DNA of 64,000 nucleotides from Paenibacillus gallinarum. GTDB lineage: Bacteria; Bacillota; Bacilli; Paenibacillales; Paenibacillaceae. Of the stretch, positions 17,347-25,424 are shown piece after piece (position 1 is the first letter of the stretch; each line of letters begins with the position of its first letter). The stretch covers positions 265,583-329,582 of the forward strand of contig NZ_JACSQL010000004.1 of the NCBI RefSeq assembly GCF_014836635.1, in the 5' to 3' direction. A program made the translations under genes and the position numbers. The notes under the pieces are model-generated. The model did not search any database, was not told the origin of the DNA, and saw only the letters and a program-made list of their open reading frames with translations.

Positions 17347-19089
17347 GTGGCTGTTTTTAAAGGTCTAATCCGCAAATATTGGTATTTCTATGTTGTGCTT
17401 GGTCTAGTAACCATGATTGATATCTCGATGAATTTATCCATCGCATGGCTTTTTGGCAACTTAACTGAAACGGCTGTATCCCGTAATACGGCGAAATTTC
17501 TTCCTCTGCTATACGCTGGAATTGCACTAATTCTCATCATGGGTATTAATCAATATGTGAATGGATATTTAAAATCTCGTGTATCTGCAAACGTACAGGA
17601 TGAGCTCCGTACCCTGACTTTTCGTAAACTACTGGCGCTTCCTGAGTCCTACTACGATAATCACCATTCTGGTGACCTGCTATCCCGAATTACAACAGAC
17701 AACAAGACGATTGGCGGCGCACTCGGTCATACCCTTATTGAATTGATCAAAAATCCGCTTATGGCTCTCTGTGCTTTTATCTACCTCGTCATCATTGAAT
17801 GGCGGCTGGCATTAATCTCCTTGCTGATTGGACCGACCATTTTATTATGTGGTTTGCTGCTTGGGCGCAGTATTCGTGAGAGATCAACTGTATCACAGCA
17901 AAAGTGGGGAACCATGACCTCCTTTGTACAGGATGTGGCAGGCGCGAGTATGATTTTCAAGGTGTTTCGACTGGAATCCATTTTTAATCAAAAATTCAGC
18001 ACCCAGTCTAAGGCAGTAAGAGAGCAGGAAATAAAGCTGGGTGTGACGACTAGTATTTTGCAATCTTTATCCAATATGATCGGCTTTTCGGCTTTTGTCC
18101 TCGCCATTACATACGGAGCCTATCTTGTAGCTGAAGATGTAATTACGATCGGAAGTCTCATGACTTTTGTTCAGCTGATGAATTACGTCATTATGCCATT
18201 CACGACATTTGCTTCTACCTGGGGAGAACTGCAGGTTTCATTAGGAGCAGCGGATCGAATACAAGAAGTGCTTAAAGAGCAACCAGAAGAGGAGGAGAAC
18301 CGAGATCTCTTATCAAGGAGTATCCTTGAAAAGAAGGAAGTCCATGTTACCCTCCAACAAGTTGATTTTGCCTACTCAGATCGTAAAGTGATGGATCATT
18401 TCAGCATGGAGATCGAACATGGGAAATTCACTGCGGTAGTAGGAGCAAGCGGCAGCGGAAAAAGTACTTTGTTCCGATTGTTGCTCGGATTTTATAGTCC
18501 TGATCATGGGGACATTCGTGTAAATGGGGTAAACTACTCGGATATGTCTTTACATGAAATACGAGCTCTTTATGCACTGGTACCGCAAGAGCCTCAGCTC
18601 TTTACAGGGACCATTCGTGAGAATATCCTTTATGGAAATCTGGAGGCTTCTGAGGAAGAGATAAGAGAGGCAATGGTACATGCGAATGCTCATTTATTTA
18701 TAGAACAGTTTTCAGAGGGACTGGATACGCAGGTAGGGGAGAAGGGAAGCCAGTTGTCTGGAGGACAACGTCAACGGATTGCGATTGCTAGAGCGATTTT
18801 AAAGAATGCCCCTATTCTTCTTTTGGATGAAGCAACGGCTTCTTTGGATAATGAATCGGAACATTTGGTGCAGGATGCGCTTCGTCAGCTTATGATTGGT
18901 CGAACTACAGTAGCGATAGCACACCGATTGTCAACGATTCAGCAGGCCGATAAGATTGTCGTTATTCATGAGGGAAGAATAGTAGAGACCGGTACTCATG
19001 AGGAATTGATGCAGTTATGTGGTCATTATTATGAGTTATACCGAACCAGGCAGGATAATGAACTTATTGAGGCAGGATCAACAGCTTAG
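17347..19089 (+). CDS. ABC exporter, fused membrane and ATPase domains
   Basis: Half-transporter of 580 residues that works as a dimer. Six membrane helices (residues about 15-300) precede an ATPase domain (about 335-570) with Walker A GASGSGKST, Q-loop VPQEPQLF, signature LSGGQRQRIAIARA, Walker B ILLLDEATASLD and the H-loop AHRLST. It belongs to the lipid A/multidrug/peptide exporter type (MsbA/BmrA-like). The substrate is unknown. The start is GTG 17347 after AAAGGAG. It is cotranscribed with the upstream RHH regulator, so export is probably induced by a ligand of that regulator. Confidence 0.92.
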   Translation: MAVFKGLIRKYWYFYVVLGLVTMIDISMNLSIAWLFGNLTETAVSRNTAKFLPLLYAGIALILIMGINQYVNGYLKSRVSANVQDELRTLTFRKLLALPESYYDNHHSGDLLSRITTDNKTIGGALGHTLIELIKNPLMALCAFIYLVIIEWRLALISLLIGPTILLCGLLLGRSIRERSTVSQQKWGTMTSFVQDVAGASMIFKVFRLESIFNQKFSTQSKAVREQEIKLGVTTSILQSLSNMIGFSAFVLAITYGAYLVAEDVITIGSLMTFVQLMNYVIMPFTTFASTWGELQVSLGAADRIQEVLKEQPEEEENRDLLSRSILEKKEVHVTLQQVDFAYSDRKVMDHFSMEIEHGKFTAVVGASGSGKSTLFRLLLGFYSPDHGDIRVNGVNYSDMSLHEIRALYALVPQEPQLFTGTIRENILYGNLEASEEEIREAMVHANAHLFIEQFSEGLDTQVGEKGSQLSGGQRQRIAIARAILKNAPILLLDEATASLDNESEHLVQDALRQLMIGRTTVAIAHRLSTIQQADKIVVIHEGRIVETGTHEELMQLCGHYYELYRTRQDNELIEAGSTA

Positions 19090-19100
19090 ATTATCATTAT

Positions 19101-19140
19101 AAAAAAACAGCCGCCTTGTCATAAGACAAGGCGGCTGTTC
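19101..19140 (-). terminator. Terminator of sodA (possibly also of the ABC gene)
   Basis: 15-bp perfect stem AACAGCCGCCTTGTC/GACAAGGCGGCTGTT. The A-run at 19101-19107 gives a U-tract on the minus strand; the plus strand has only TT after the stem. Confidence 0.85.
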
Positions 19141-19157
19141 CTAAGTCAAGAAACTAC

Positions 19158-19769
19158 TTATTTCGCAGCTTCGAAACGTTTGTTAACTTCATCCCAATTG
19201 ATTACGTTCCAGAAAGAAGCGATGTAATCAGGACGTTTGTTTTGATATTTCAGGTAGTAAGCATGCTCCCAAACATCAAGACCAAGAACTGGAGTCAGTC
19301 CTTCCATAATAGGGCTGTCTTGGTTAGGTGTGCTTGTAATTGCAAGTTTGCCGTCTTTACCTACAACGAGCCATGCCCAGCCGCTGCCGAAACGAGTTGT
19401 TGCTGCTTTAGCGAAATCTTCTTTGAATTTATCAAAACCGCCAAGCTCGCTGTCAATCGCTGCTGCGATCGCACCTGTTGGAGCGCCGCCGCCGTTAGGT
19501 CCAATAATTTCCCAGAACAGGCTGTGGTTATGATGTCCGCCGCCGTTATTACGAACGGCTGTACGAATGCTTTCAGGTACGCTGTCAAGGTTAGCGATCA
19601 GATCTTCAAGTGATTTACCTTGAAGTTCAGGAGCGTTTTCCAAAGCTGCGTTCAAGTTAGTTACATAAGTATTGTGATGACGATCGTGGTGGATTTCCAT
19701 TGTTTGAGCATCGATATGTGGTTCTAGTGCGTCGTTTGCGTAAGGAAGTGCTGGTAATTGGAATGCCAT
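19158..19769 (-). CDS. sodA: Manganese superoxide dismutase
   Basis: Cytosolic enzyme converting superoxide to O2 and H2O2. The length of 203 residues is standard. Metal ligands are visible: His in EIHHDRHH, His in GHHNHSLFW, and Asp and His in [11 protein letters not shown]. The [11 protein letters not shown] and GSGWAWLVV segments favour manganese, as in B. subtilis SodA. A perfect TAGGAGGAA ribosome binding site precedes ATG 19769. A second, extended SOD is encoded at 25425-26672. Confidence 0.96.
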   Translation of the reverse strand: MAFQLPALPYANDALEPHIDAQTMEIHHDRHHNTYVTNLNAALENAPELQGKSLEDLIANLDSVPESIRTAVRNNGGGHHNHSLFWEIIGPNGGGAPTGAIAAAIDSELGGFDKFKEDFAKAATTRFGSGWAWLVVGKDGKLAITSTPNQDSPIMEGLTPVLGLDVWEHAYYLKYQNKRPDYIASFWNVINWDEVNKRFEAAK

Positions 19770-19813
19770 AATGAAATTCCTCCTAATAAAATAGTTTTAA
19801 GTGAAAGGTACAG

Positions 19814-19841
19814 TCTCTATGTAAGAATTACCCCTCGTCAA
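19814..19841 (-). promoter_or_regulatory. Possible sodA promoter
   Basis: On the minus strand TTGACG (19841-19836), 16 bases, TAGAGA (19819-19814). The -35 is good, the -10 only fair. Confidence 0.4.
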
Positions 19842-20157
19842 TTCTATTAAACCGTATTCAGCGTATTTAATCAACATTTTTGTTGAATAAGTTGTTATAT
19901 AAGGATTTATAATTCACATTAAGTTTACATTGTAAAATTATCATATGCTAGATAACTTGACACGGATAACAGATGTTGGGCAAAATGGAAGGCTAAAAAT
20001 GTAAACGCTACAAATGAAGCGCTTTCAGAAAAAAATTGCGTGTTTTCTGTAATAAAATGTGGTTTAATGGACCAAGAAGTAAATACTTTTCGTTTTTTGT
20101 CGTAATTATATTTCCTGAACATTTCTAGTTGGCCTTTATGGGCGTGACAGATGTTCC

Positions 20158-20179
20158 AGCCGGCTCTTTGCCGGTTTTT
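20158..20179 (+). terminator. Terminator-like hairpin with no obvious upstream gene
   Basis: CCGGC-tcttt-GCCGG followed by TTTTT. It would end a transcript starting inside the sodA-GNAT intergenic region. Confidence 0.55.
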
Positions 20180-20312
20180 CTGCCTGTATTTAAATACATT
20201 CTATGCTGTTTGTGTCTGAATACATACAGAAAAGTGATCATCGGGTTTTGGGTAAAAAGGGATGCCTTTTTTGTAAAACCTCACTAAAGTTAACGAAAAG
20301 GGAGATTAACAG

Positions 20313-20738
20313 ATGAACATTCGTTCCTTTCAGTTGAGTGACGCAAATCGCGTGACGGAGCTGCTGCAAGTTGCTTTGTCGGAAGATTGCTACGAGAACA
20401 CGATAGGGCCTTTTGCAAGACAATTATCCTGGGACTCGGACCTAATCATGGTTGCTGAGAAAGACGGGGAACTTGTAGGTGCATTAATTGGGACTATCGA
20501 TCAGAACCAAGGTTATATTTATCGTATTGCCATTCATCCAGATGCTAGACGCCGTGGAGTGGGCAAAGCTTTGGTCAAAGCTGTGGAGAAACGTTTTCAG
20601 CAGCGCAAAGTAACCCGCGTATGGGTTGCCGGTGATGAACATAACAAGGCTGCGATGCCTTTGTATGAAGCAATGGGATATGGTGCTAACCAGATTATGA
20701 AAGCTTTTCAGAATCTGAGCATTCTGGTCCATAACTAA
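20313..20738 (+). CDS. GNAT-family N-acetyltransferase
   Basis: Protein of 141 residues made of one GNAT domain. Motif A is clear: YRIAIHPDARRRGVGKALVKAVE (acetyl-CoA loop RRRGVGKAL, about 91-99). The C-terminal AMPLYEAMGY segment is the usual motif B. It is similar in size to RimI and to small-amine acetyltransferases, but the acceptor is not readable. The start follows AAGGGAG. It is monocistronic with a terminator behind it. Confidence 0.87.
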   Translation: MNIRSFQLSDANRVTELLQVALSEDCYENTIGPFARQLSWDSDLIMVAEKDGELVGALIGTIDQNQGYIYRIAIHPDARRRGVGKALVKAVEKRFQQRKVTRVWVAGDEHNKAAMPLYEAMGYGANQIMKAFQNLSILVHN

Positions 20739-20798
20739 CTAGAGAATCAGGCATAAAAGATAGACATAAATAAATAGAAGTAATATTCATCATATCAG

Positions 20799-20842
20799 GC
20801 ATATCTTGGCTTCCGTTGCAAATGGAACCGAGATATGCTTTT
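20799..20842 (+). terminator. Terminator after GNAT gene
   Basis: GCATATCTTGGCTTCC pairs with GGAACCGAGATATGC (one mismatch/bulge), followed by TTTT. Confidence 0.75.
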
Positions 20843-20910
20843 CTATTCATATGGCATTTATAGAATATAGATAAAAATGGCACTTACAGATGATAGAGGT
20901 GACTTAAGGG

Positions 20911-21495
20911 ATGAATCGTAATGTACCGCAAAAAAAAGATCGTCCGGTGAAACCATCTCCCTCGGGCTTTTCTATCGCAAGGGAGCTAAAGGAATGGTTT
21001 AAAACAATTGCCGTCGCTTTAGTCATTATGCTGCTTCTGAACCTATTTGTATTTAACATTTCCATCGTTAAGGGTGAATCCATGCAGCCTACTCTTATCG
21101 AACAAAATCGACTTTTTATAAACAAAATCATATATGAGTTTGAAGAGCCGCAGCGACAAGATGTGGTTGTGCTTCATGATCCAAGCAATGGACCTGACCG
21201 TAAGGAGTTTCTTGTGAAAAGAGTTATTGGGATTCCCGGCGATCTTATTGAGATTCGGGATCATGTATTATATGTGAATGGTGAAGCCCAGCAAGAATCT
21301 TACACGGATACAATCATTGAAGATCCAGATTTTGGACCGATCAAACTCCAGGAGGATCACTACTTTGTAATGGGTGATAATCGCCATGCAGGGATGAGTA
21401 AGGATAGTCGTTTATTCGGAAGTGTTATAGCAGATGAGATTGTAGGAAAGGCTGAATTTATTTTTTGGCCTAAAGAGAGTATGAAAAGACTCTGA
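20911..21495 (+). CDS. Type I signal peptidase
   Basis: Membrane protease that cleaves signal peptides from exported proteins. The 194 residues have one N-terminal membrane helix (about 33-52). Catalytic Ser57 is in GESMQPTL and Lys103 in LVKRVIGIPGD; the C-terminal GDNRHAGMSKDSRLFG motif (box E) is complete. It is a SipS-like, P-type bacterial form with a Ser-Lys dyad. It lies 51 bases before the queG fusion gene on the same strand without a terminator, so cotranscription is possible. Confidence 0.94.
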   Translation: MNRNVPQKKDRPVKPSPSGFSIARELKEWFKTIAVALVIMLLLNLFVFNISIVKGESMQPTLIEQNRLFINKIIYEFEEPQRQDVVVLHDPSNGPDRKEFLVKRVIGIPGDLIEIRDHVLYVNGEAQQESYTDTIIEDPDFGPIKLQEDHYFVMGDNRHAGMSKDSRLFGSVIADEIVGKAEFIFWPKESMKRL

Positions 21496-21546
21496 ACGAT
21501 ACAACGTATGACAGAAACATACATTATATAACCAAGAGGTGAGAGT

Positions 21547-23370
21547 ATGATTAGCGGACAGTCAGTACCGAGCCCAGATGGGCGTTACGAATGGTTGAAG
21601 CAAGAAATTATTGCCGCAGCGCCGTCACTCGGTATTGATGATATCGGGTTTGCGGCCGCTGATCCTTTTGTTTCTTTACGTTCAATTTTAGAAGAGCACC
21701 GGGCAAAAGGTTATGAATCAGGGTTTGAAGAGCGAGATATAGAGAAACGGGTCAACCCTGCTTTAGATGATGCGAAACCAGCTTCACTGATTGCGATCGC
21801 CATTGCGTATCCATCGAAGATGAAAGATCCACCAAAATCAGAACCGGGAAAATATAGAGGGATTTTGGCGCGTTCATCTTGGGGACAAGATTATCATCAT
21901 GTCCTTCGAGCTGCCATGGATAAACTTTCGGATTTTATTAAGGAAAGAGTGCCAGAAGCTCGCATTGAAAGCATGGTTGATACGGGAGTTTTGGTAGACC
22001 GTGCTGTTTCACAGCGAGCGGGTATCGGATTTAGCGGCAAAAATTGTGCGATCATTTCTCCTACACTCGGTTCCTGGATTTTTCTTGGGGAGCTTGTGAC
22101 AAACATTCCTTTCACACCGGATGAGCAGGTTACGGAAGGATGCGGGGAATGTACGAAATGTATTGATGCCTGCCCTACCGGCGCTTTGGTCGGACCAGGT
22201 CAGCTCAATGCTCAGAAATGTATATCTTTCTTGACACAAACCAAAGGATTTTTGGATGAAGAATATATGAAAAAAATCGGGAATCGGCTTTATGGATGTG
22301 ATACATGCCAGATTGTGTGTCCTAAGAACAAGGGCAAAAACTGGAATCACCATCCTGAATTTGAGCCAGACCCGGAGGTTGTAAAACCGTTATTGTTACC
22401 GATACTTGATTTAAGCAATAAAGAATTCAAAGAACGATTTGGTCACACCTCTGCCGCTTGGCGAGGTAAAAAACCAATTCAACGTAATGCAGTTATTGGA
22501 CTGGGCAATTTTAAAGATAAGTCGGCTGTACCGAAATTAAGCGAAGTGCTCCTGCGCGATCCGCGGCCTGAGCTGAGAGGAACCGCCGCATGGGCGCTCG
22601 GCCAAATAGGAGGGGACGAAGCAATGAACACACTAACAAAGGCATCTTTAAGAGAAGAACATGAGACCGTCCTGACGATGATCCAAAGAGCGGGAGAACG
22701 TTTGTCTGCTGGACTTCCTGCAAAAACAAATAGTGAAACTGTACGAAGTAGCAGTTCTAGTGAACAACATGACGAAACTGCTCCACAGGCAGATTATATA
22801 GAAGGTAAGACTCCGAATCAGGCTGTATCCTGGAAGCCAACGGCAGTTACAAACCAGGCGGGTACACCCATTTATTATCATGAGATGATGACAGACCTTG
22901 GAGAGTTAACCTTATGTGCAACACCGCAGGGTCTCGCACGACTGGATTTTGGTAATTATGCTGTGCGGGAAGCTCATTTACAACAATGGGCGAGAACATG
23001 GATTGGAGAGTATCATTTTGTTCGTGATATAACTCCTTTTAAGGAAGCAGTGTGGCAATTGGACGAGTATCTAAAGGGTGATCGTAGATCGTTTGAACTC
23101 CAGCTGGATCAGCACGGAACCCCTTTTGAAGTTCAAGTATGGAAAGCGCTAGCTGATATTCCTTTTGGACAAAGTGTATCAAGTTTGGATTTAGCAGAGA
23201 CGATCGGTAGACCAAAAGCAGTACGTTCTGTTGTGGCTGCTGTCGGAAAAAATCCGCTGTCGATCATTATTCCACATCATCGAGTAACAGGTAATGAAGG
23301 TGGCGTTATCATATATCCGGGCGGCCTGTCAGTAAAAGAGAAGCTTATGATGATAGAGAAGCAGAATTAG
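21547..23370 (+). CDS. queG: Epoxyqueuosine reductase fused to a degenerate O6-alkylguanine-DNA alkyltransferase domain
   Basis: Fusion of 607 residues. Residues about 1-385 are QueG, the cobalamin and 2x[4Fe-4S] enzyme that reduces epoxyqueuosine to queuosine in tRNA: ferredoxin cysteines C199-x2-C-x2-C-x3-CP and C251-x2-C-x3-CP, and HEAT-like repeats (about 318-375). A Ser/Glu-rich linker (about 390-435) leads to an alkyltransferase (MGMT/Ogt) domain (about 439-607). There the acceptor motif PCHRV reads PHHRV (His577 replaces Cys) and the base-flipping Tyr aligns with Ser, while the Arg finger (AVRSV), Asn (KNPLS) and Glu (VKEKL) remain. Alkyl transfer is therefore unlikely; DNA or RNA binding may persist. 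Confidence 0.9.
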   Translation: MISGQSVPSPDGRYEWLKQEIIAAAPSLGIDDIGFAAADPFVSLRSILEEHRAKGYESGFEERDIEKRVNPALDDAKPASLIAIAIAYPSKMKDPPKSEPGKYRGILARSSWGQDYHHVLRAAMDKLSDFIKERVPEARIESMVDTGVLVDRAVSQRAGIGFSGKNCAIISPTLGSWIFLGELVTNIPFTPDEQVTEGCGECTKCIDACPTGALVGPGQLNAQKCISFLTQTKGFLDEEYMKKIGNRLYGCDTCQIVCPKNKGKNWNHHPEFEPDPEVVKPLLLPILDLSNKEFKERFGHTSAAWRGKKPIQRNAVIGLGNFKDKSAVPKLSEVLLRDPRPELRGTAAWALGQIGGDEAMNTLTKASLREEHETVLTMIQRAGERLSAGLPAKTNSETVRSSSSSEQHDETAPQADYIEGKTPNQAVSWKPTAVTNQAGTPIYYHEMMTDLGELTLCATPQGLARLDFGNYAVREAHLQQWARTWIGEYHFVRDITPFKEAVWQLDEYLKGDRRSFELQLDQHGTPFEVQVWKALADIPFGQSVSSLDLAETIGRPKAVRSVVAAVGKNPLSIIIPHHRVTGNEGGVIIYPGGLSVKEKLMMIEKQN

Positions 23371-23493
23371 ATATAAAAGTGGTAAGATAAACACCAATTT
23401 CCGTTTGCTAGCAGCCATCCTACATGCTATGATATCGTTTGTAAACCGTTTTTAAACGATAGGAAATCTAGTTAAAAATAGGGGTGTAGAAGC

Positions 23494-23757
23494 ATGTGGG
23501 ATATCGTCATACCCATTATTACACTAATTGTGGGCTTGATCGGTGGATTCTTTATTGGAGCTTTCTATCTGCGTAAACAGATGGAGAAAATGCAAAATGA
23601 TCCTGAGGCTTTACAAAAAATGGCTAAGCAAATGGGTTATAATTTGAATAGCAAGCAGATGCAGCGTGCTCAACAGATGATGAAATCCCAGCAAGGCGGT
23701 AATGGATCCGGTAGAATGCAACCGCCTATGCGAAAAAATCAGGGCAGAAAAAGATAG
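23494..23757 (+). CDS. yneF: YneF-family (UPF0154) single-pass membrane protein
   Basis: Protein of 87 residues with one N-terminal membrane helix (about 4-25, ending GGFFIGAFYLRKQ) and a cytoplasmic tail with the family motif NDPEALQKMAKQMGYNLNSKQMQR. It is slightly longer than B. subtilis YneF, with a basic Gln/Gly/Arg-rich tail. The function is unknown. It is followed 48 bases later by folE on the same strand. Confidence 0.9.
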   Translation: MWDIVIPIITLIVGLIGGFFIGAFYLRKQMEKMQNDPEALQKMAKQMGYNLNSKQMQRAQQMMKSQQGGNGSGRMQPPMRKNQGRKR

Positions 23758-23805
23758 CAGCTGCAATTTGCCTGCCAAAATGCGACGGCGGGGAGGTTAT
23801 ACGAA

Positions 23806-24399
23806 ATGGCTGGACTAAAAGATTACGTGAATTCTTCTGTTGCGGATAATCGCGAGCAGATTGAATACCATGTTGAACAAATATTAAAGCTGATTGGTGA
23901 AGATACAAACCGTGAAGGTTTGCTTGAGACACCAGCGCGCGTTACTCGTATGTACGAAGAGATTTTTGCAGGTTACGAAGTAGATCCAAAAGATGTACTG
24001 GGTGTAACTTTTGATGAGAATCACGAAGAGCTTGTTATCGTCAAAGATATCGTGTTCTACAGCCAATGTGAACACCATATGGCTCCCTTTTTCGGGAAAG
24101 TTCATATCGGATACGTTCCAAGTGGACAAATTGTCGGTCTTAGCAAACTTGCGAGATTGGTAGAAGCAGTAACTCGCCGTCTTCAGGTGCAAGAACGTAT
24201 CACATCCCAAATTGCTGATATTTTGGATGAGGCGTTGAAGCCGAACGGTGTGATGGTTGTCGTTGAAGGTGAACATTTATGTATGTGCGCTCGCGGCATC
24301 AAAAAACCGGGTAGCATGACGGTTACATCTGCAACGCGCGGTACATTCCGTGAGAATGCAGCTTCTCGTGCTGAGTTTCTTTCTTTGCTTAAAGGATAA
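23806..24399 (+). CDS. folE: GTP cyclohydrolase I
   Basis: First enzyme of tetrahydrofolate synthesis: GTP to 7,8-dihydroneopterin triphosphate and formate. The product has 197 residues. Zinc ligands are visible in [12 protein letters not shown] (Cys and His) and in [14 protein letters not shown] (second Cys); [20 protein letters not shown] is the family core. The zinc-binding pattern marks it as the classical type IA enzyme. The start follows GGGGAGG. A clean terminator ends the gene. Confidence 0.96.
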   Translation: MAGLKDYVNSSVADNREQIEYHVEQILKLIGEDTNREGLLETPARVTRMYEEIFAGYEVDPKDVLGVTFDENHEELVIVKDIVFYSQCEHHMAPFFGKVHIGYVPSGQIVGLSKLARLVEAVTRRLQVQERITSQIADILDEALKPNGVMVVVEGEHLCMCARGIKKPGSMTVTSATRGTFRENAASRAEFLSLLKG

Positions 24400-24437
24400 T
24401 ACCGTTAGACGGGCCTTGGCATATGAAGTACGGATCG

Positions 24438-24471
24438 AAAGCCTTGACCTTTTAGGTCAAGGCTTTTTTGT
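24438..24471 (+). terminator. Terminator after folE
   Basis: Perfect 12-bp stem AAAGCCTTGACC/GGTCAAGGCTTT with a short loop and T-tail. Confidence 0.88.
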
Positions 24472-24514
24472 ATGTGTACAGGATGAAATATACATAAGGG
24501 AGGAAAAGACTAAC

Positions 24515-25306
24515 ATGTTCGAGGAATTACAAATTTATGAATCTCCGCTCATGAGAAGTTCAGAAGATGTACTTGCTGCTTTTGCATGGGAAGAAGTGCT
24601 CTGTAAGCAGGTTGGGCAAGGACATCCTCCGGTTGCTCATCTGTGGAGACATGAGAATGCGCTGGTGATCGGGCTGAGAGACCGTAGGCTTCAGATGGCG
24701 CCTGATGTACTGCGTGACTACGAGGCGCGCGGAATCCGTACTTGTGTACGTCCTTCGGGAGGGGCTGCTGTGAAACTTACACCGGGAGTAATCAATGTAT
24801 CTTTGATCATGCCAAACACAGATCAAGTTATAAATATTCATGAAGATTTTAAAAAGATGGTGAGTTACATACAAGAGGCATTACTGCCTTGGGGAGCTGT
24901 GGCAAAGGCTGGAGAAATTGAGGGAGCCTTTTGCCCAGGAGATTATGATGTGAGCATAGCTGGTCGTAAATTTTGCGGTATTGCCCAGCGTCGTTTAGCG
25001 AAAGCCTATCTCATTACGGCTTTTATTATTGTTGAGGATAACGGAGATGATCTGGCAGCAGAAGTACGTGAATTCTATGACGCAGCGGCGTCAGGTGAAG
25101 AAGATCATTATCCGCAGGTTGTAGAAGGAACGATGGGAGGTCTCCGTGAACTGGCAGGTGTGCCTTCAGTTGAAGCTTACATGAATTCGCTTATTCAAGT
25201 TTTTCGTAAGCAAGCTGTACATGTATCTGAAATTGAGCCTGTAGTAAATAGAGAAGAAGTAGATAAGATGGTAACCATATTAAAAGAAAGATATGATCGG
25301 GACTAG
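24515..25306 (+). CDS. lipL: Octanoyl-[GcvH]:protein N-octanoyltransferase
   Basis: Amidotransferase of lipoate assembly that moves octanoyl groups from GcvH to E2 subunits of dehydrogenase complexes. The 263 residues form a biotin/lipoate A-B ligase domain: RPSGGAAVKLTPGVINVS (about 82-99) and the active-site segment GAFCPGDYDVSIAGRKFCGIAQRR with Cys140. The CPGDYD context matches LipL (YwfL) rather than LipM. The start ATG 24515 has GGGAGGAA 9 bases ahead; the frame is open further upstream, but that part crosses the folE terminator and is not coding. Confidence 0.9.
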   Translation: MFEELQIYESPLMRSSEDVLAAFAWEEVLCKQVGQGHPPVAHLWRHENALVIGLRDRRLQMAPDVLRDYEARGIRTCVRPSGGAAVKLTPGVINVSLIMPNTDQVINIHEDFKKMVSYIQEALLPWGAVAKAGEIEGAFCPGDYDVSIAGRKFCGIAQRRLAKAYLITAFIIVEDNGDDLAAEVREFYDAAASGEEDHYPQVVEGTMGGLRELAGVPSVEAYMNSLIQVFRKQAVHVSEIEPVVNREEVDKMVTILKERYDRD

Positions 25307-25324
25307 ATCAGGATCATAGAGTTG

Positions 25325-25361
25325 CAAAAAAACAGCCTGTGCAGAAGCGAGCAGGCTGTAG
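25325..25361 (-). terminator. Probable terminator of the extended SOD gene
   Basis: ACAGCCTG/CAGGCTGT stem with a 12-base loop. The A-run at 25326-25332 provides the U-tract on the minus strand. Confidence 0.55.
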
Positions 25362-25424
25362 GCTGTATTGATGCATATTAATTTAGCTGAGCTGTAAATG
25401 GCTTCTATTGCAGTTCGCAAAAGA

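Larger units (their letters stand above)
19770..20312. other. 543-base intergenic region between sodA and a GNAT gene
   Basis: It holds the sodA leader and promoter, a TCAACA-tttt-TGTTGA inverted repeat (19871-19886), two cre-like half matches (19999-20028) and a terminator-like hairpin with T-tail (20160-20179). I see no convincing protein gene. A short RNA ending at 20179 is possible. Confidence 0.5.

Noticed and set aside
22861..23370. Frameshift or sequencing error as cause of the missing acceptor cysteine
   Set aside because: The frame is intact on both sides and conserved residues before and after the PHHRV motif align without gaps. A single-base error would not turn a Cys codon (TGT/TGC) into CAT.
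24350..24514. In-frame upstream extension of lipL into the end of folE
   Set aside because: The extension would be translated through the folE terminator. ATG 24515 has a proper GGGAGGAA site and gives the normal LipL length.
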